A DNA stretch of 64,000 nt from Rutidosis leptorrhynchoides. Lineage: Eukaryota; Streptophyta; Magnoliopsida; Asterales; Asteraceae. The translations under genes were made by a program, and so were the position numbers. Position 1 is the stretch's first letter, and each line of letters opens with the position of its first letter. The stretch lies in assembly GCF_046630445.1 (NCBI RefSeq), contig NC_092338.1, positions 146,887,501 through 146,951,500 of the forward strand, given 5' to 3'. Positions 25,015-37,010 of this stretch are shown one piece after another. The notes beneath the pieces are model-generated. The model saw only the letters and a list, made by a program, of their open reading frames with translations, was not told where the DNA came from and did not search any database.

Positions 25015-26175
25015 ATGGCACCGACTACTCGACACACCATGAATATGAGCGAAGAGGAATTTCGTACCTTTCTTGCTGCAAACATAGCCGCAGTACAGGC
25101 TGCGCTACATACCAACAATAACTCTGAATCTAGCAATGCAGCTAACGGCACAAGAAACAGTGTAGGATGCTCCTACAAAGAATTCACTGCCTGCAAACCT
25201 TTGGAATTTGATGGAACTGAAGGACCAATTGGATTGAAACGGTGGACCGAGAAAGTCAAATAGGTGTTTGCCATAAGTAAGTGTACTGAAGAGGACAAAG
25301 TTAAGTACGCTACGTGTACCTTCACAGGTACTGCGTTAACGTGGTGGAACACCTATCCTGAACAGGTAGGACAAAATGCTGCTTTCGCACTACCGTGGTC
25401 GGCATTCAAGCAATTGATGAACGAGCAGTACCGTCCTAGAAACGAAGTCAATAAACTCAAGGCAGAACTTAGAGAGTTACGAACACAAGGGTTCGACGTT
25501 ACCACATATGAACGACGATTCACAGAGTTGTGCCTATTGTGTCTGGGAGCATTCGAAGATGAAGAAGAGAAGATCGACGCGTTTGTAAAAGGGTTACCAG
25601 TAAGGATTCAAGAAGATGTGAGTTCACACGAGCCCGCTTCTATACAGAAGGCAAGTCGAATGGCTCATAAACTCATAAATCAGATTGAGGGAAGAATTAA
25701 AGAGCAGACGGCCGAAGAAGCCAACACGAAACAACTCAAGAGGAAGTGGGAGGAAAACGGTGACAAGAGTTACCAGTACAACAACAACAACAATTACAAC
25801 CACAATCGCAACAACTATCCCAACAACCGCAACAATAACCACAATCCTAACAATAACTACAACAAATATCCCAACAACAACAACAACTACAACAACCATT
25901 TCAATAACAATAACAATCCCAACAACAACCTCAATAACAACAACGGCAACAAAAACCAATAACAACCATGTCATAGGTGTGAAGAAAATCATCAGGGGTT
26001 TTGCACGACATTTTGCAACAGATGTAAAAGAAATAGTCATAGCGCGACAAAGTGTGAGGTCTACGGACCAAAGTTTAACAGAACTAAAGGAACAAATAAT
26101 GTCGGAACAAGTAATGCCGAAACGAATAGTGTCAGAGCAAGTAATACCAACGCTGTTTGTTATAAATGTGGAAAA
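25015..26175 (+). pseudogene. gag: E3 gag (two nonsense codons)
   Basis: Start taken at ATGGCACCGACTACTCG. Frame 1 runs on through gag into pol; it is broken by TAG at 25261 and TAA at 25960, each one base from a Gln codon. Visible parts are the capsid-like retrotransposon gag domain (CSYKEFTACKP, FTGTALTWWNT, RELRTQGFDVTTYERRF, IDAFVKGLP), a long Asn-rich linker (25780-25955), and zinc knuckles. [14 protein letters not shown] is an intact CCHC; the next, [14 protein letters not shown], has Phe in place of the last Cys. The protein would form the virus-like particle core and bind the RNA. Confidence 0.88.
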
Positions 26176-28005
26176 TTGGGCCACATTATTAGAAATTTCC
26201 CGAATCAGGGGAATACTAATGGGCAGGGCCGTGGAAGAGTTTTCAATATTAATGCGGCAGAAGCACAGGAAGACTCGAAGCTTGTTATGGGTACGTTTCT
26301 TATTGACAATAAATCTGCTTATGTTTTATTTGATTCGGGTGCGGATAGAAGCTATATGAGTAGAGAATTTTGTGCTAAATTAAGTTGCCCATTGACGCCT
26401 TTGGATAGTAACTTTTTACTCGAATTAGCAAACGGTAAATTAATTTCAGCAGATAATATATGTCGGGAGAGAGAAATTAAACTGGGGGATGAAATATTTA
26501 AAATTGATTTAATACCAGTCGAGTTAGGGAGTTTTGATGTAATAATTGGCATGGACTGGTTGAAAAAAGTGAGAGCAGAGGTCGTTTGTTACAAAAATGC
26601 GATTCGCATTATGCGTGAAAAAGGAAAACCTTTAATGGTGTACGGAGAAAAGAACAACGCGAAATTAAATCTTATTAGTAGTTTGAAGGCACAAAAACTA
26701 ATAAGAAAAGGTTGTTACATCATTCTAGCACACATCGAGGAAGTTAAACCTGAGGAAAAGAACATCAGTGATGTTCCCGTCGCAAAAGAATTTTCCGATG
26801 TATTTCCAAAAGAATTACCGGGATTACCCCCACATCGATCCGTTGAATTTCAATTAGACCTTGTACCAGGAGCTGCACCAATAGCTCGTGCTCCATACAG
26901 ACTCGCACCCAGTGAAATGAAAAAATTACAAAGTCAGTTACAGGAACTTTTAGAGCGTGGTTTCATTCGACCAAGCACATCACCATGGGGAGCTCCTGTT
27001 TTGTTTGTCAAGAAGAAAGATGGTACATTTAGGTTGTTTATCGACTACCGAGAGTTGAACAAACATACCATCAAGAACCGCTACCCATTACCGAGAATCG
27101 ACGACTTATTTGATCAACTACAAGGCTCGTCTGTTTATTCGAAGATCGATTTACGTTCTGGATATCATCAAATGCAGGTGAAGGAGGATTATATTCCAAA
27201 GACTGCTTTTAGGACGCGTTACAGTCATTACGAGTTTATGGTTATGCCGTTTGGATTGACTAACGCACCAGCTGTGTTCATGGACCTCATGAACCGAGTG
27301 TGTGGGCCATATCTTGACAAGTTTGTCATTATTTTCATCGATGACATACTTATTTACTCGAAGAATGATCAAGAGCACGAAGAACATTTGAGAAAAGTGC
27401 TAGAGTTGCTGAGAAAAGAAAAAATGTACGCTAAGTTTTCAAAGTGTGCATTTTGGTTGGAAGAAGTTCAATTCCTCGGTCACATAATGAACAAAGAAGG
27501 TACTCAGGTGGATCCAGCAAAGATTGAAACCATTGAAAAGTGGGAAACCCCGAAAACTCCGAAACACATACGCCAGTTTTTAGGACTAGCTGGTTACTAC
27601 AGAAGGTTCATCCAAGACTTTTCCAAAATAGCAAAACCCTTGACTGCATTAACGCATAAAGGGAAGAAATTTGAATGGAAAGATGAACAAGAGAAAGCGT
27701 TTCAGTTGTTAAATAAAAAGTTAACTACGGCACCTATATTGTCATTACCTGAAGGGAATGATGATTTTGTGATATATTGTGACGCCTCAAAGCAAGGTCT
27801 CGGTTGTGTATTAATGCAACGAACGAAAGTATTTGCTTATGCGTCTAGACAATTGAACATTCCCAAACAGAATTATACGACGCATGATTTGGAATTAGGC
27901 GCTATTGTTTTTGCATTAAAGACTTGGAGGTACTACTTATATGGGGTCAAAAGTATTATATATACCGACCACAAAAGTCTTCAACACATATTTAATCAGA
28001 AATAA
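26176..28005 (+). pseudogene. pol: E3 protease, reverse transcriptase and RNase H
   Basis: A 609-codon open stretch in the same frame as gag. Aspartic protease: LFDSGAD, catalytic Asp at residue 53, and IIGMDWL about 124-129. [14 protein letters not shown] with Asp 325, MPFGLTNAP about 357-365, and the FIDD box with Asp 389/390. RNase H: Asp 536 ([10 protein letters not shown]), Glu 573, Asp 598. All catalytic residues I can identify are present. The stretch ends at TAA 28003-28005, one base from the Glu codon usual here; the next segment continues in the same frame six bases later. Confidence 0.93.
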
Positions 28006-28011
28006 CTGAAT

Positions 28012-29619
28012 ATGAGGCAGCGTAGGTGGATTGAATTGTTGAATGATTACGACTTTGAGATTCGTTACCACCCGGGGAAGGCAAATGTGGTAGTCGACGC
28101 CTTGAGCAGAAAGGACAGAGAACCCATTCGAGTAAAAGCTATGAATATAATGATTCACACTAACCTTACTACTCAAATAAAGGAGGCGCAGCGAGGAGTT
28201 TTAAAAGAGAGAAATTTAAAGGATGAAATACCCAAAGGATCAGAGAAGCATCTTAATATTTGGGAAGACGGAACCCGGTATAGGGCTGAAAGAATTTGGG
28301 TACCAAAATTTGGAGATATGAGAGAAATGGTACTTAGAAAAGCTCATAAAACCAGATACTCAATACATCCTGGAACGGGAAAGATGTACAAGGATCTCAA
28401 GAAATATTTTTGGTGGCCAGGTATGAAAGCCGATATTACTAAATATGTAGGAGAATGTTTGACATGTTCTAAGGTTAAAGCGGAGCATCAGAAACCATCA
28501 GGTCTACTTCAACAACCCGAGATCTCGAAATGGAAATGGGAAAACATTACCATGGATTTCATCACTAAATTGTCAAGGACTGCAAGTGGTTTTGATACTA
28601 TTTGGGTAATAGTTAATCGTCTCACCAAATCAGCACACTTCCTGCCAATAAGAGAAGATGACAAGATGGAGAAGTTAGCACGACTGTATTTGAAGGAAGT
28701 CGTCTCCAGACATGGAATACCAATCTCTATTATCTCTGATAGGGATGGCAGATTTGTTTCAAGATTCTGGCAGACATTACAGCAAGCATTAGAAACTTGT
28801 CTAGACATGAGTACTAACTATCATCCACAAACTGATGGACAGAGTGAAAGGACGATACAAATGCTTGAAGATAGGCTACGAGCATGTGTTATTGATTTCG
28901 GAAACAGTTGGGATCGACATCTACCGTTAGCAGAATTTTCCTACAACAACAGCTATCATTCAAGCATTGAGATGGCGCCATTTGAAGCACTTTATGGTAG
29001 AAAGTGCAGGTCTCCGATTTGTTGGAGTGAAGTGGGGGATAGACAGATTACGGGTCCGGAGATAATACAAGAAACTACCGAGAAGATCATCCAAATTCAA
29101 CAACGGTTGAAAACTGCCCAAATTCGACAAAAGAGCTACGCCGACATTAAAAGAAAAGATATAGAATTTGAAATTGGAGAGATGGTCATGCTTAAGGTTG
29201 CACCTTGGAAAGGCGTTGTTCGATTTGGTAAACGAGGGAAATTAAATTCAAGGTATATTGGACCATTCAAGATTATTGATCGTGTCGGACCAGTAGCTTA
29301 CCGACTTGAGTCACCTCAACAACTCGCGGCTGTACATAACACTTTCCACGTCTCGAATTTGAAGAAATGTTTTGCTAAAGAAGATCTCACTATTCCTTTA
29401 GACGAAATCCAAATCAACGAAAAACTTCAATTCATCGAAGAACCCGTCGAAATAATGGATCGTGAGGTTAAAAGACTTAAACAAAACAAGATACCAATTG
29501 TTAAGGTTCGATGGAATGCTCTTAGAGGACCTGAGTTCACCTGGGAACGAGAAGATCAGATGAAGAAGAAATACCCGCACTTATTTCCAGAAGATACGTC
29601 AACACCTCCAACTGCTTAA
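28012..29619 (+). pseudogene. pol: E3 integrase with GPF motif and chromodomain-like tail
   Basis: 535 codons in the gag-pol frame; the Met is internal, not a true start. Residues 1-34 finish RNase H (VVVDALSRK). The integrase zinc domain has H112, H119, C149 and C152. The catalytic triad is D182 (TMDF), D243 (SDRDGRF) and E279 (QSERTIQML), spacing 60 and 35. [16 protein letters not shown] lies at 417-432. The C-terminal stretch at about 479-525 ([25 protein letters not shown]) has the form of the reduced chromodomain of Tekay-type chromoviruses, which direct insertion to heterochromatin. It ends just before the PPT. Confidence 0.93.
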
Positions 29620-29641
29620 AATTTCGGGACGAAATTTATTT

Positions 29642-29654
29642 AACGGGTAGGTAC
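29642..29654 (+). promoter_or_regulatory. polypurine tract of E3
   Basis: AACGGGTAGGTAC adjoins the 3' LTR; GGGACGAAATTTATTT precedes it. Confidence 0.8.
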
Positions 29655-32600
29655 TGTAGTGACCCGAACTTTTCCATATTTATATATATTAAATGAAATT
29701 GATATTTACATGATTAAGTGTTTCCAACATATTAAGCAATCAAACTTTTTAAGACTTGATTAATTGAAATTGGTTTCATATAGACAATTGACCACCCAAG
29801 TTGACCGGTGATTCACGAACGTTAAAACTTGTAAAAACTATATGATGACATATATATGATTATATATATATTTAACATGATATTATGATAAGTAAGTATC
29901 TCATTAGGTATTTTAACAATGAGTTATATACATAAAATTGTGTTTATTGAATTAAGAAACTCGAAACGATATATATAACGATTATCGTTATAACAACGTC
30001 TTACTAATTACATATGAATCATATTAAGATATTGTTACACTATCTTTAATCATGATAAATGATAAGTAAACATGTCATTATGTATATTAACAATGAACTA
30101 CATATGTAAAAACAAGACTACTAACTTAAGGATTTCGAAACGAGACATATATGTAACGATTATCGTTGTAACGACATTTAAATGTATATATATCATATTA
30201 AGATATATTAATATATCATAATATCATAATAATATAATAATTTAACATCTCATTAGATATAATAAACATTGAGTTAACAATATTTAACAAGATCGTTAAC
30301 TTAAAGGTTTCAAATCAACATTTACATGTAACGACTAACGATGACTTAACGACTCAGTTAAAATGTATATACATGTAGTGTTTTAATATGTATTCATACA
30401 CTTTTGAAAGACTTCAAGAAACTTATCAAAATACTTCTACTTAACAAAAATGCTTACAATTACATCCTCATTCAGTTTCATCAACAATTCTACTCGTATG
30501 CACCCGTATTCGTACTTGTACAATACACAGCTTCTAAATGTATGTACTATTGGTATGTACACTCCAATGATCAGCTCATAGCAGCCCATGTGAGTCACCT
30601 AACACATGTGGGAACCATCATTTGGAAACTAGCATGAAATATCTCATAAAATTACAAAAATATTAGTAATCATTCATGACTTATTTACATGAAAACAAAA
30701 TTACATATCCTTTATATCTAATCCATATACCAACGACCAAAAACACCTACAAATACTTTCATTCTTCAATTTTCTTCATCTAATTGATCTCTCTCAACTT
30801 CCATCTTCAAGTTCTAAATGTTCTTCATAAATTCTACAAGTTCTAGTTTCATAAAATCAAGAATACTTCCAAGTTTACTAGCTCACTTCCAATCTTTTAA
30901 AGTGATCATCAAACCTCAAGAAATCCTTGTTGTTTACAGTAATATATCATTATAAATCAAGGTAATACTCATATACAAACTTTGATTCAGTTCCTATAAC
31001 TATAACTATCTTAATTCGAGTGCTAATCTTACTTGAACTTGTTTTCGTGTCATGATTCTACTTCAAGAACTTTCAAGCCATCCAAGATCCTTTGAAGCTA
31101 GATCATTTCTTGTCACTTCCAGTAGGTTTACCTACTAAAATCAAGGTAGTAATGATGTTCATAACATCATTCGAATCATACATATAAAACTATCTTATTC
31201 GAAGATTTGAACATGTAATCACTAGAACATAGTTTAGTTAATTCTAAACTTGTTCGTAAACAAAAGTTAATCCTTCTAACTTGACTTTTAAAATCAACTA
31301 AATACATGTTCTATATCTATATGATATTCTAACTTAATGATTTAAAACCGGAAAACACGAAAAACACCGTAAAACCGGATATACGCCGTCGTAGTAACAC
31401 CGCGGGCTGTTTTGGGTTAGTTAATTAAAAACTATGATAAACTTTGATTTAAAAGTTGTTCTTCTGGGAAAATGATTTTTCTTATGAACATGAAACTATA
31501 TCCAAAAGTCATGGTTAAATGCAAAGTGAAAGTATGTTTTCCAAAATGGTCATCTAGAAGTCGTTCTTTCGACTGAAATGACTACCTTTACAAAAACGAC
31601 TTGTAACTTATATTTCTGACTATAAACCTCTACTTTTTATGTTTAGATTCATAAAATAGAGTTCAATATGAAACCATAGCAATTTGATTCACTCAAATCA
31701 GATTTAAAACGAAGAAGTTATGGGTAAAACAAGGTTGGATATTTTTTTATTGTTGTAGCTACGGGAAATATTGTAACAATTCTATACAAATCATATCCTA
31801 GCTAACTTATATTGTATTATACATGTATTCTAATATATTATGTAATCTTGGGATACCATAGACACGTATGCAAATGTTTTGACATATCATATCGACCCAT
31901 GTATATATATTATTTGGAACAACCATAGACACTCTATATGTAGTAATGTTGGAGTTAGCTATACAGGGTTGAGGTTGATTCCAAAAATATATATACTTTG
32001 AGTTGTGATCTAGCCTGAGACGTGTATACACTGAGTCGTGGATTGATTCAAGATAATATATATTAATTTATTTCTGTACATCTAACTGTAGACAACTAGT
32101 TGTAGGTTACTAACGAGGACAGCTGACTTAATAAACTTAAAACAGTAAAAAAAAGTATTAAAAATGTTGTAAATATATTTTGAACATACTTTAATATATA
32201 TGTACATATTTGTTATAGGTTCGTGAATCGACCAGTGGCCAAGTCTTACTTCCCTACGAAGTAAAAATCTGTGAAAGTGAGTTATAGTCCCACTTTTAAA
32301 ATCTAATATTTTGAGATGAGAATACATGCAGTTTTATAAATGTTTTATGAAATAGACACAAGTAATTGAAACTACATTATATGGGTGAATGATTGAAGCC
32401 AAAAATGCCCCTTTTGCTTGGTAACCTAAGAATTAGTAAACCGATCTACTAATTGACGCGAATCCTAAAGATAGATCTATTGGGCCTAACGAACCCCATC
32501 CAAAGTACCGGATGCTTTAGTACTTCGAATTCATTTATATCATGTTCGAAGGATTTCCCGGAATGATAGGGGACATTCTTATATGCATCTTGTTAATGTC

Positions 32601-33105
32601 GGTTACCAGGTGTTCACCATATGAATGAATTTTATCTCTATGTATGGGATGTATATCGAAATATGAAATCTTGTGGTCTATTATTATAATTTGATAATAT
32701 ATAGGTTAAACCTATAACTCACCAACATTTTTGTTGATGTTTTAAGCATGTTTATTCTCAGGTGATTATTAAGAGCTTCCGCTGTTGCATACTAAAATAA
32801 GGACAAGATTTAGAGTCCATGCTTGTTTGATATTATGTAAAAACTGCATTCAAGAAACTTATTTTTGATGTAATATATTCTTATTGTAAACCATTATGTA
32901 ATGGTCGTGTGTAAACGGTATATTTTAGATTATCATTATTTGATAATCTACGTAATGCTTTTTAAACCTTTATCGATAAAATAAAGGTTATGGTTGTTTT
33001 AAAAATGAATGCAGTCTTTGAAAAACGTCTCATATAGAGGTCAAAACCTCGTGACGAAATCAATTAATATGGAACGTTTATAATCAATATGAACGGGACA
33101 TTTCA
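29655..33105 (+). repeat. E3 3' LTR
   Basis: Same ends as the 5' LTR, with scattered substitutions (five in the first ~250 bases). Confidence 0.96.
32926..32989 (+). promoter_or_regulatory. paired hairpins with AATAAA, E3 3' LTR
   Basis: Same pair as at 22867-22930; both stems are retained perfectly. Confidence 0.5.
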
Positions 33106-33110
33106 CTTAG
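33106..33110. repeat. target site duplication CTTAG (right) of E3
   Basis: Matches 19590-19594; the Athila-like unit 1 resumes here. Confidence 0.95.
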
Positions 33111-35823
33111 GTAGCTGTGGTGTCAAAATTGTGATTAACTTCATTGTCAATTTCTCTTGGACCATAATCAACTTGCATATCTATGACTTTTGCTTTAAGC
33201 CATTGGTCGGATTCCTGTGTAATATCCACAAATTCAACTAGTTTTTCCTTTTCTTTAGGCGATAGATTGGATACTAACTGGTTACATAACTTAAAGTTCC
33301 CCTTGGTTCTAGCATCGCGAATCCATTTAATAAGTTTCTTCATTGAACTGTTAATAACGGAGTCATTTAATTTTGTATCAACAATGGGGTTCTTTGTTAT
33401 CAGGTCATCATTAGGTGTTACTTCATCTTCCCCACACTTAGGCGTTTTATTATTGCTAAGCACTACCATTGGAGTTGGTAAAACAACATGGTTCTTACCA
33501 ATCGTTTTTGTTGGTTTAACGGTTTTGGTTGGTGGAGATTTAGACTTTCGACTCACAAAGGTGATCGATTTTTCACCATCATTAAGTGTCATTCTACCCT
33601 CTCTTACATCAAATAATGCCCCGGTGGATGCTAAGAATGGTCGACCTAAAATTAGAGGAATGTTTGGGTCTTCTTCTATGTCAATGACAATAAATTCGAC
33701 TAGAAAGGTTAAATTACCTACTTGAATGGGTAGGTTGTTAGCAATTCCAACTGGGTACCTAATGGTTTGATCAAAGAGTCGAACACTCATTTTTGTTGGA
33801 CTTAACTCACCTACTCCTAATCTCTTATATAATGAAAGAGGCATAACACTCACACTCGCACCTAAATCTGCTAGTGCATCATACATGACACAATCACTAA
33901 GTAGACAAGGAACAATAAATTCACCCGGATCACCCAACTTTGGTGGAGGTTTTGGTGGAACTGTCTTCACCGGGTTTACTTCTACGGTTTTTGTTTCTTG
34001 TATTTTCTTATTCTTCTTCTTCTTCTTTTCAGAGGTATCACAAACTTTATTACCTATTACTTGCTCATACTCAACTCCTTTTCTTGGAAACAGGATGGGT
34101 GGTCTGTATGGTGCCACCACTGGATTTACATACTCGGGTGGTGGTGGTGATGTAACTTCTTCATTGTTACTCAGATCTAAAACCTTCCCATCTTTTGATG
34201 ATGTTTTTCAGAATTTGTTGTCACCATATTAACATTCTCATTTCGAGGATTTACTTCAGTATTACTCAGTAGCTTTCCTTGTTCCCTCTCACTCATCATG
34301 CTAGCAAGAGTACCTACGTGTTTTTCTAGATTCAAAATGGAAGCTTATTGAGTTCTTAATGACTGATCAAACCTCTCATTTGTTTGGGTTTGAGATGTAA
34401 TAAATTGTGTTTGAGATTCCATTAGCTTTGCCATCATTTCTTCCAGATTTGGCTTTTTATCTTTGGTTTGTTGTGGTGGTTTATACAAGCCAGGTCTTTG
34501 TTGATTGAAAGTGTTGTTTTGATTTGGTTGATTATTCGGACCTTGTTGGTTATACGAGTTATTGTTGGGTCCATTTGGATTGTAAAGAATGATTTGATTT
34601 CAATTAAAGTTTGGCCTTGGCTGTTGATAATTATTTTGATAATTATTTCCTAGCCTTTGGTTCATGTAGGAAACATTCTCTCGTTGTTCCATCATTTGTT
34701 CAATGTGACAATCTTTCGTTAAATGTGGTCCACCGTATTGCACACAACTGATTCGTATTGCGTGAATATCTTTATTTATCTTTTCCATTCGTCTCTCGAA
34801 AGCATCTATTTTTGCGGAAGCGGAATCAATGTCATGGCTAGAATCGGCTCTAGCCACTTTAGATGAACGAAAAATATCTTTTTCCTGGTGCCACTCATGT
34901 GAGTGGGAGGCTGTATTATCAATGATCTTGTGAGCTTCAGTTGCAGTTTTCTTCATAATGGAACCACCAGCTGCAATGTCGATGTCTTTTCGTGTGGTGA
35001 CGTCGACACCTTGGTAGAATATTTGTACTATTTGATAAGTATCTAAACCATGTTGAGGAAATCCTCTTAATAACTTTCCGAATCTTGTCCACGCCTCATA
35101 TAGAGTTTCATTTGGCTTTGGCACGAACATAACAATTTCTCCTTGAAGTCTTACGGCTTTAGATGCCGGAAAGAATTGTTTAAGAAATTTTTCAACTAAA
35201 ACATCTCATGTGTCAATCGCCCCATCAGGTAACGATTCTAACCAATCTTTGGCTTCTCCCTTTAAAGTCCAGGGAAACAACATGAGATAGATCTGTTCAT
35301 CCTCAACTTCTCTGATTTTAAATAGAGTACAGATCCTATTAAAGGTTCGAAGATGTTCGTTTGGATCTTCCTTTGGCGCACCACTATATTGGCATTGATT
35401 AGTTACCATGTGTAGGATTTGTCCTTTGATTTCATAATCTGGCGCATTAACGTCTGGCTTAATAAAGGCGTGACCTTGGCCAGTGCGTGTGGCTCTCATT
35501 CGGTCTTCCATACTTAGAGGTTCTATTACTTCCATAATTGAATTTGTTAAATACGAATCATTAGAGGATTCTGATTTAACGGTTTGTGGTTCAGGAGGAA
35601 TGATTAGTGGTTCAGGATCTTGGAATTGTCCTTGAATATCCTCCGGGTTCTCGGTAGTGAAGTCGGGTTCAAAAAATGGATTATCGAAAATTTGAATTGG
35701 AGTACTTGGTCGACTAGATGATGATTCTAAAGAAAAATCAACGGCGACAATGTTGGCTAGATGTCTTGATCGAGTTACAGGTGGTGAACGTATGAAAGGT
35801 GGTGAACGTTTTGCTCGGTCCAT
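33107..35823 (-). pseudogene. gag-pro: Athila-like gag-pro, unit 1 (decayed)
   Basis: Starts ATGGACCGAGCAAAACG at 35823 and ends at the TAA shared by all copies, 33107-33109. Segments: 35823-35206 (gag N-terminus), 35130-34600 (gag core with zinc-knuckle region) and 34120-33107 (protease and C-terminus). Breaks against copy 3: TGA for Trp at 35206, TGA for Arg near 34600, TAA for Gln near 34348, and a one-base deletion near 34204. Protease motifs DLGASVSVMPLS and ILGRPFL are intact. The knuckle reads CVQYGG, so a zinc ligand is lost. No RT follows the C-terminus; E3 inserted next to the stop. Confidence 0.88.
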
Positions 35824-36719
35824 TCACTGAATATCCTATTAGTTATAAAAGATAAAAATTATATAAGCTATCAAATTAATAGACTTTTCTGATTTTGTCC
35901 ACATTTCGAATAGCCAATAGATGCAGCAGGTAGCCAGGACCCTTTAAATCGGAAGCCCACAACTCGCCACTAACAAATCCAACTATTACTACGAATCAGA
36001 AAATTTGGATGTCTATCAATTTAACCACTTAAAATAATTTTTCGTTTAAAATTTTAGAGAAGAAATAGAAAATTCTATGTCCTAAAAACTAGAGCGTAGA
36101 AATGAAAAAGAAAAAGCGCGTCGAGAAATAAGAGGTCGAAGAAAAAAATAAAAAAAAAATAAAAAAATAAGCGTCGAAAAATAAAGGTCGAAAAATAATA
36201 AGAAAGTAGCGCGTCGAATCTTAGCGTCTAAATATATTAAAGCTTAAAAGGTATTCTAAACGAAAAACGGTAATTACTTAAAAGATACTAAAATTTTAAA
36301 ATGGCGTCGCAAAATTTTAAAGCGCCTAAATCTTAATCTAAAGAAAAAGCACTTAAGGGATTTTACGGCAAAGCCTAAAAATCTATAAATAACTACAGCA
36401 AAAACTAAGTTTAAAACTAATTACGAACGAAAAATATTATGAAATAAACGATAAAAATACAAATTATAACTTAAATGATAAAAATACAAATTTTATAAAA
36501 AATGTTATTTTTATATAATATTTTATAAAAACATTAATTTATATAATTAATAATAATAATAAGTTACAATTAAATAATAAAACTAGATATAAATATATAT
36601 TAAATAAATAAAACCCTAATAATAATAATAATTTAATAAAACCCTACTTAATAAATGCGTACCAGGTATCAGTTCTGTCAGAGCATCTCATGCAACCGCA
36701 TGAGATTTCAATGCTCTGT

Positions 36720-36735
36720 CCATGCGATCGCATGG
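36720..36735. repeat. 16-bp palindrome in unit 1 leader
   Basis: CCATGCGATCGCATGG, preceded by CTCATGCAACCGCATGAG at about 36688-36705. The pair duplicates a module of the LTRs (16683, 38453). Confidence 0.9.
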
Positions 36736-36793
36736 AAACAGATATCAGGCTTTGTGTTGGGCTTTGACAGGCTTCGTCCCAGTTTCTATTTTT

Positions 36794-36796
<3 letters not shown>

Positions 36797-36870
<74 letters not shown>
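36797..36870. repeat. (AT)n in unit 1 leader
   Basis: Dinucleotide run, twice as long at the matching site of unit 2 (45121-45272). Confidence 0.95.
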
Positions 36871-36872
<2 letters not shown>

Positions 36873-36992
36873 TTTTTAATGTTTTATATATTTTTTATAT
36901 TTTTAACAATAAATACAAAATATTTTTACGAAATAAGAAATAATATAATTTAAAAAAAATAGTTTTACTATAATATAGCGTTTTTCACCAAG

Positions 36993-37010
36993 TCCCCAGC
37001 AGCGGCGCCA
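36993..37010 (-). promoter_or_regulatory. primer binding site (tRNA-Asp type), unit 1
   Basis: Minus strand TGGCGCCGCTGCTGGGGA. The plant Asp tRNA complement is TGGCGCCGTTGCCGGGG; two positions differ. This PBS class is typical of the Athila/Tat lineage. It lies six bases inside LTR B. Confidence 0.9.

Larger units (their letters stand above)
19595..33105 (+). mobile_element. E3: complete Tekay-like chromovirus carrying two extra ORFs
   Basis: A 13.5-kb element with LTRs of 3,452 and 3,451 bases, a perfect TSD, an iMet-type PBS, an acidic ORF, an F-box ORF, gag-pol in one frame and a PPT. Order is LTR, PBS, ORF A, F-box ORF, gag, protease, RT, RNase H, integrase with GPF motif and C-terminal chromodomain-like segment, PPT, LTR. 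LTRs differ by roughly 2% in stretches compared by eye, so it is a fairly recent insertion. Coding is now broken by three nonsense codons in gag-pol and frameshifts in both extra ORFs. It lies inside Athila-like unit 1, splitting the gag-pro stop from the 3' noncoding region. Confidence 0.95.
35824..36992 (-). other. 5' leader of Athila-like unit 1
   Basis: About 1.2 kb between PBS and gag start. Reading in plus coordinates it holds GCGTCGAAAAATAA-like short repeats (36110-36220), AT-rich sequence, the palindrome pair at 36690-36735 and an (AT)n tract at 36797-36870. The copy in unit 2 matches closely. No gene. Confidence 0.7.

Noticed and set aside
25624-26184. 186-codon minus frame and 224-codon plus frame over the E3 gag linker
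   Set aside because: Shadows of the Asn-rich linker; the gag zinc knuckles and capsid motifs are in frame 1.
33183-33725. 180-codon plus-strand frames antisense to Athila-like protease (also 41508-42050 and 59344-59886)
   Set aside because: They mirror the conserved protease region on the minus strand, have no recognisable motif and no start context; conservation follows from the sense gene.
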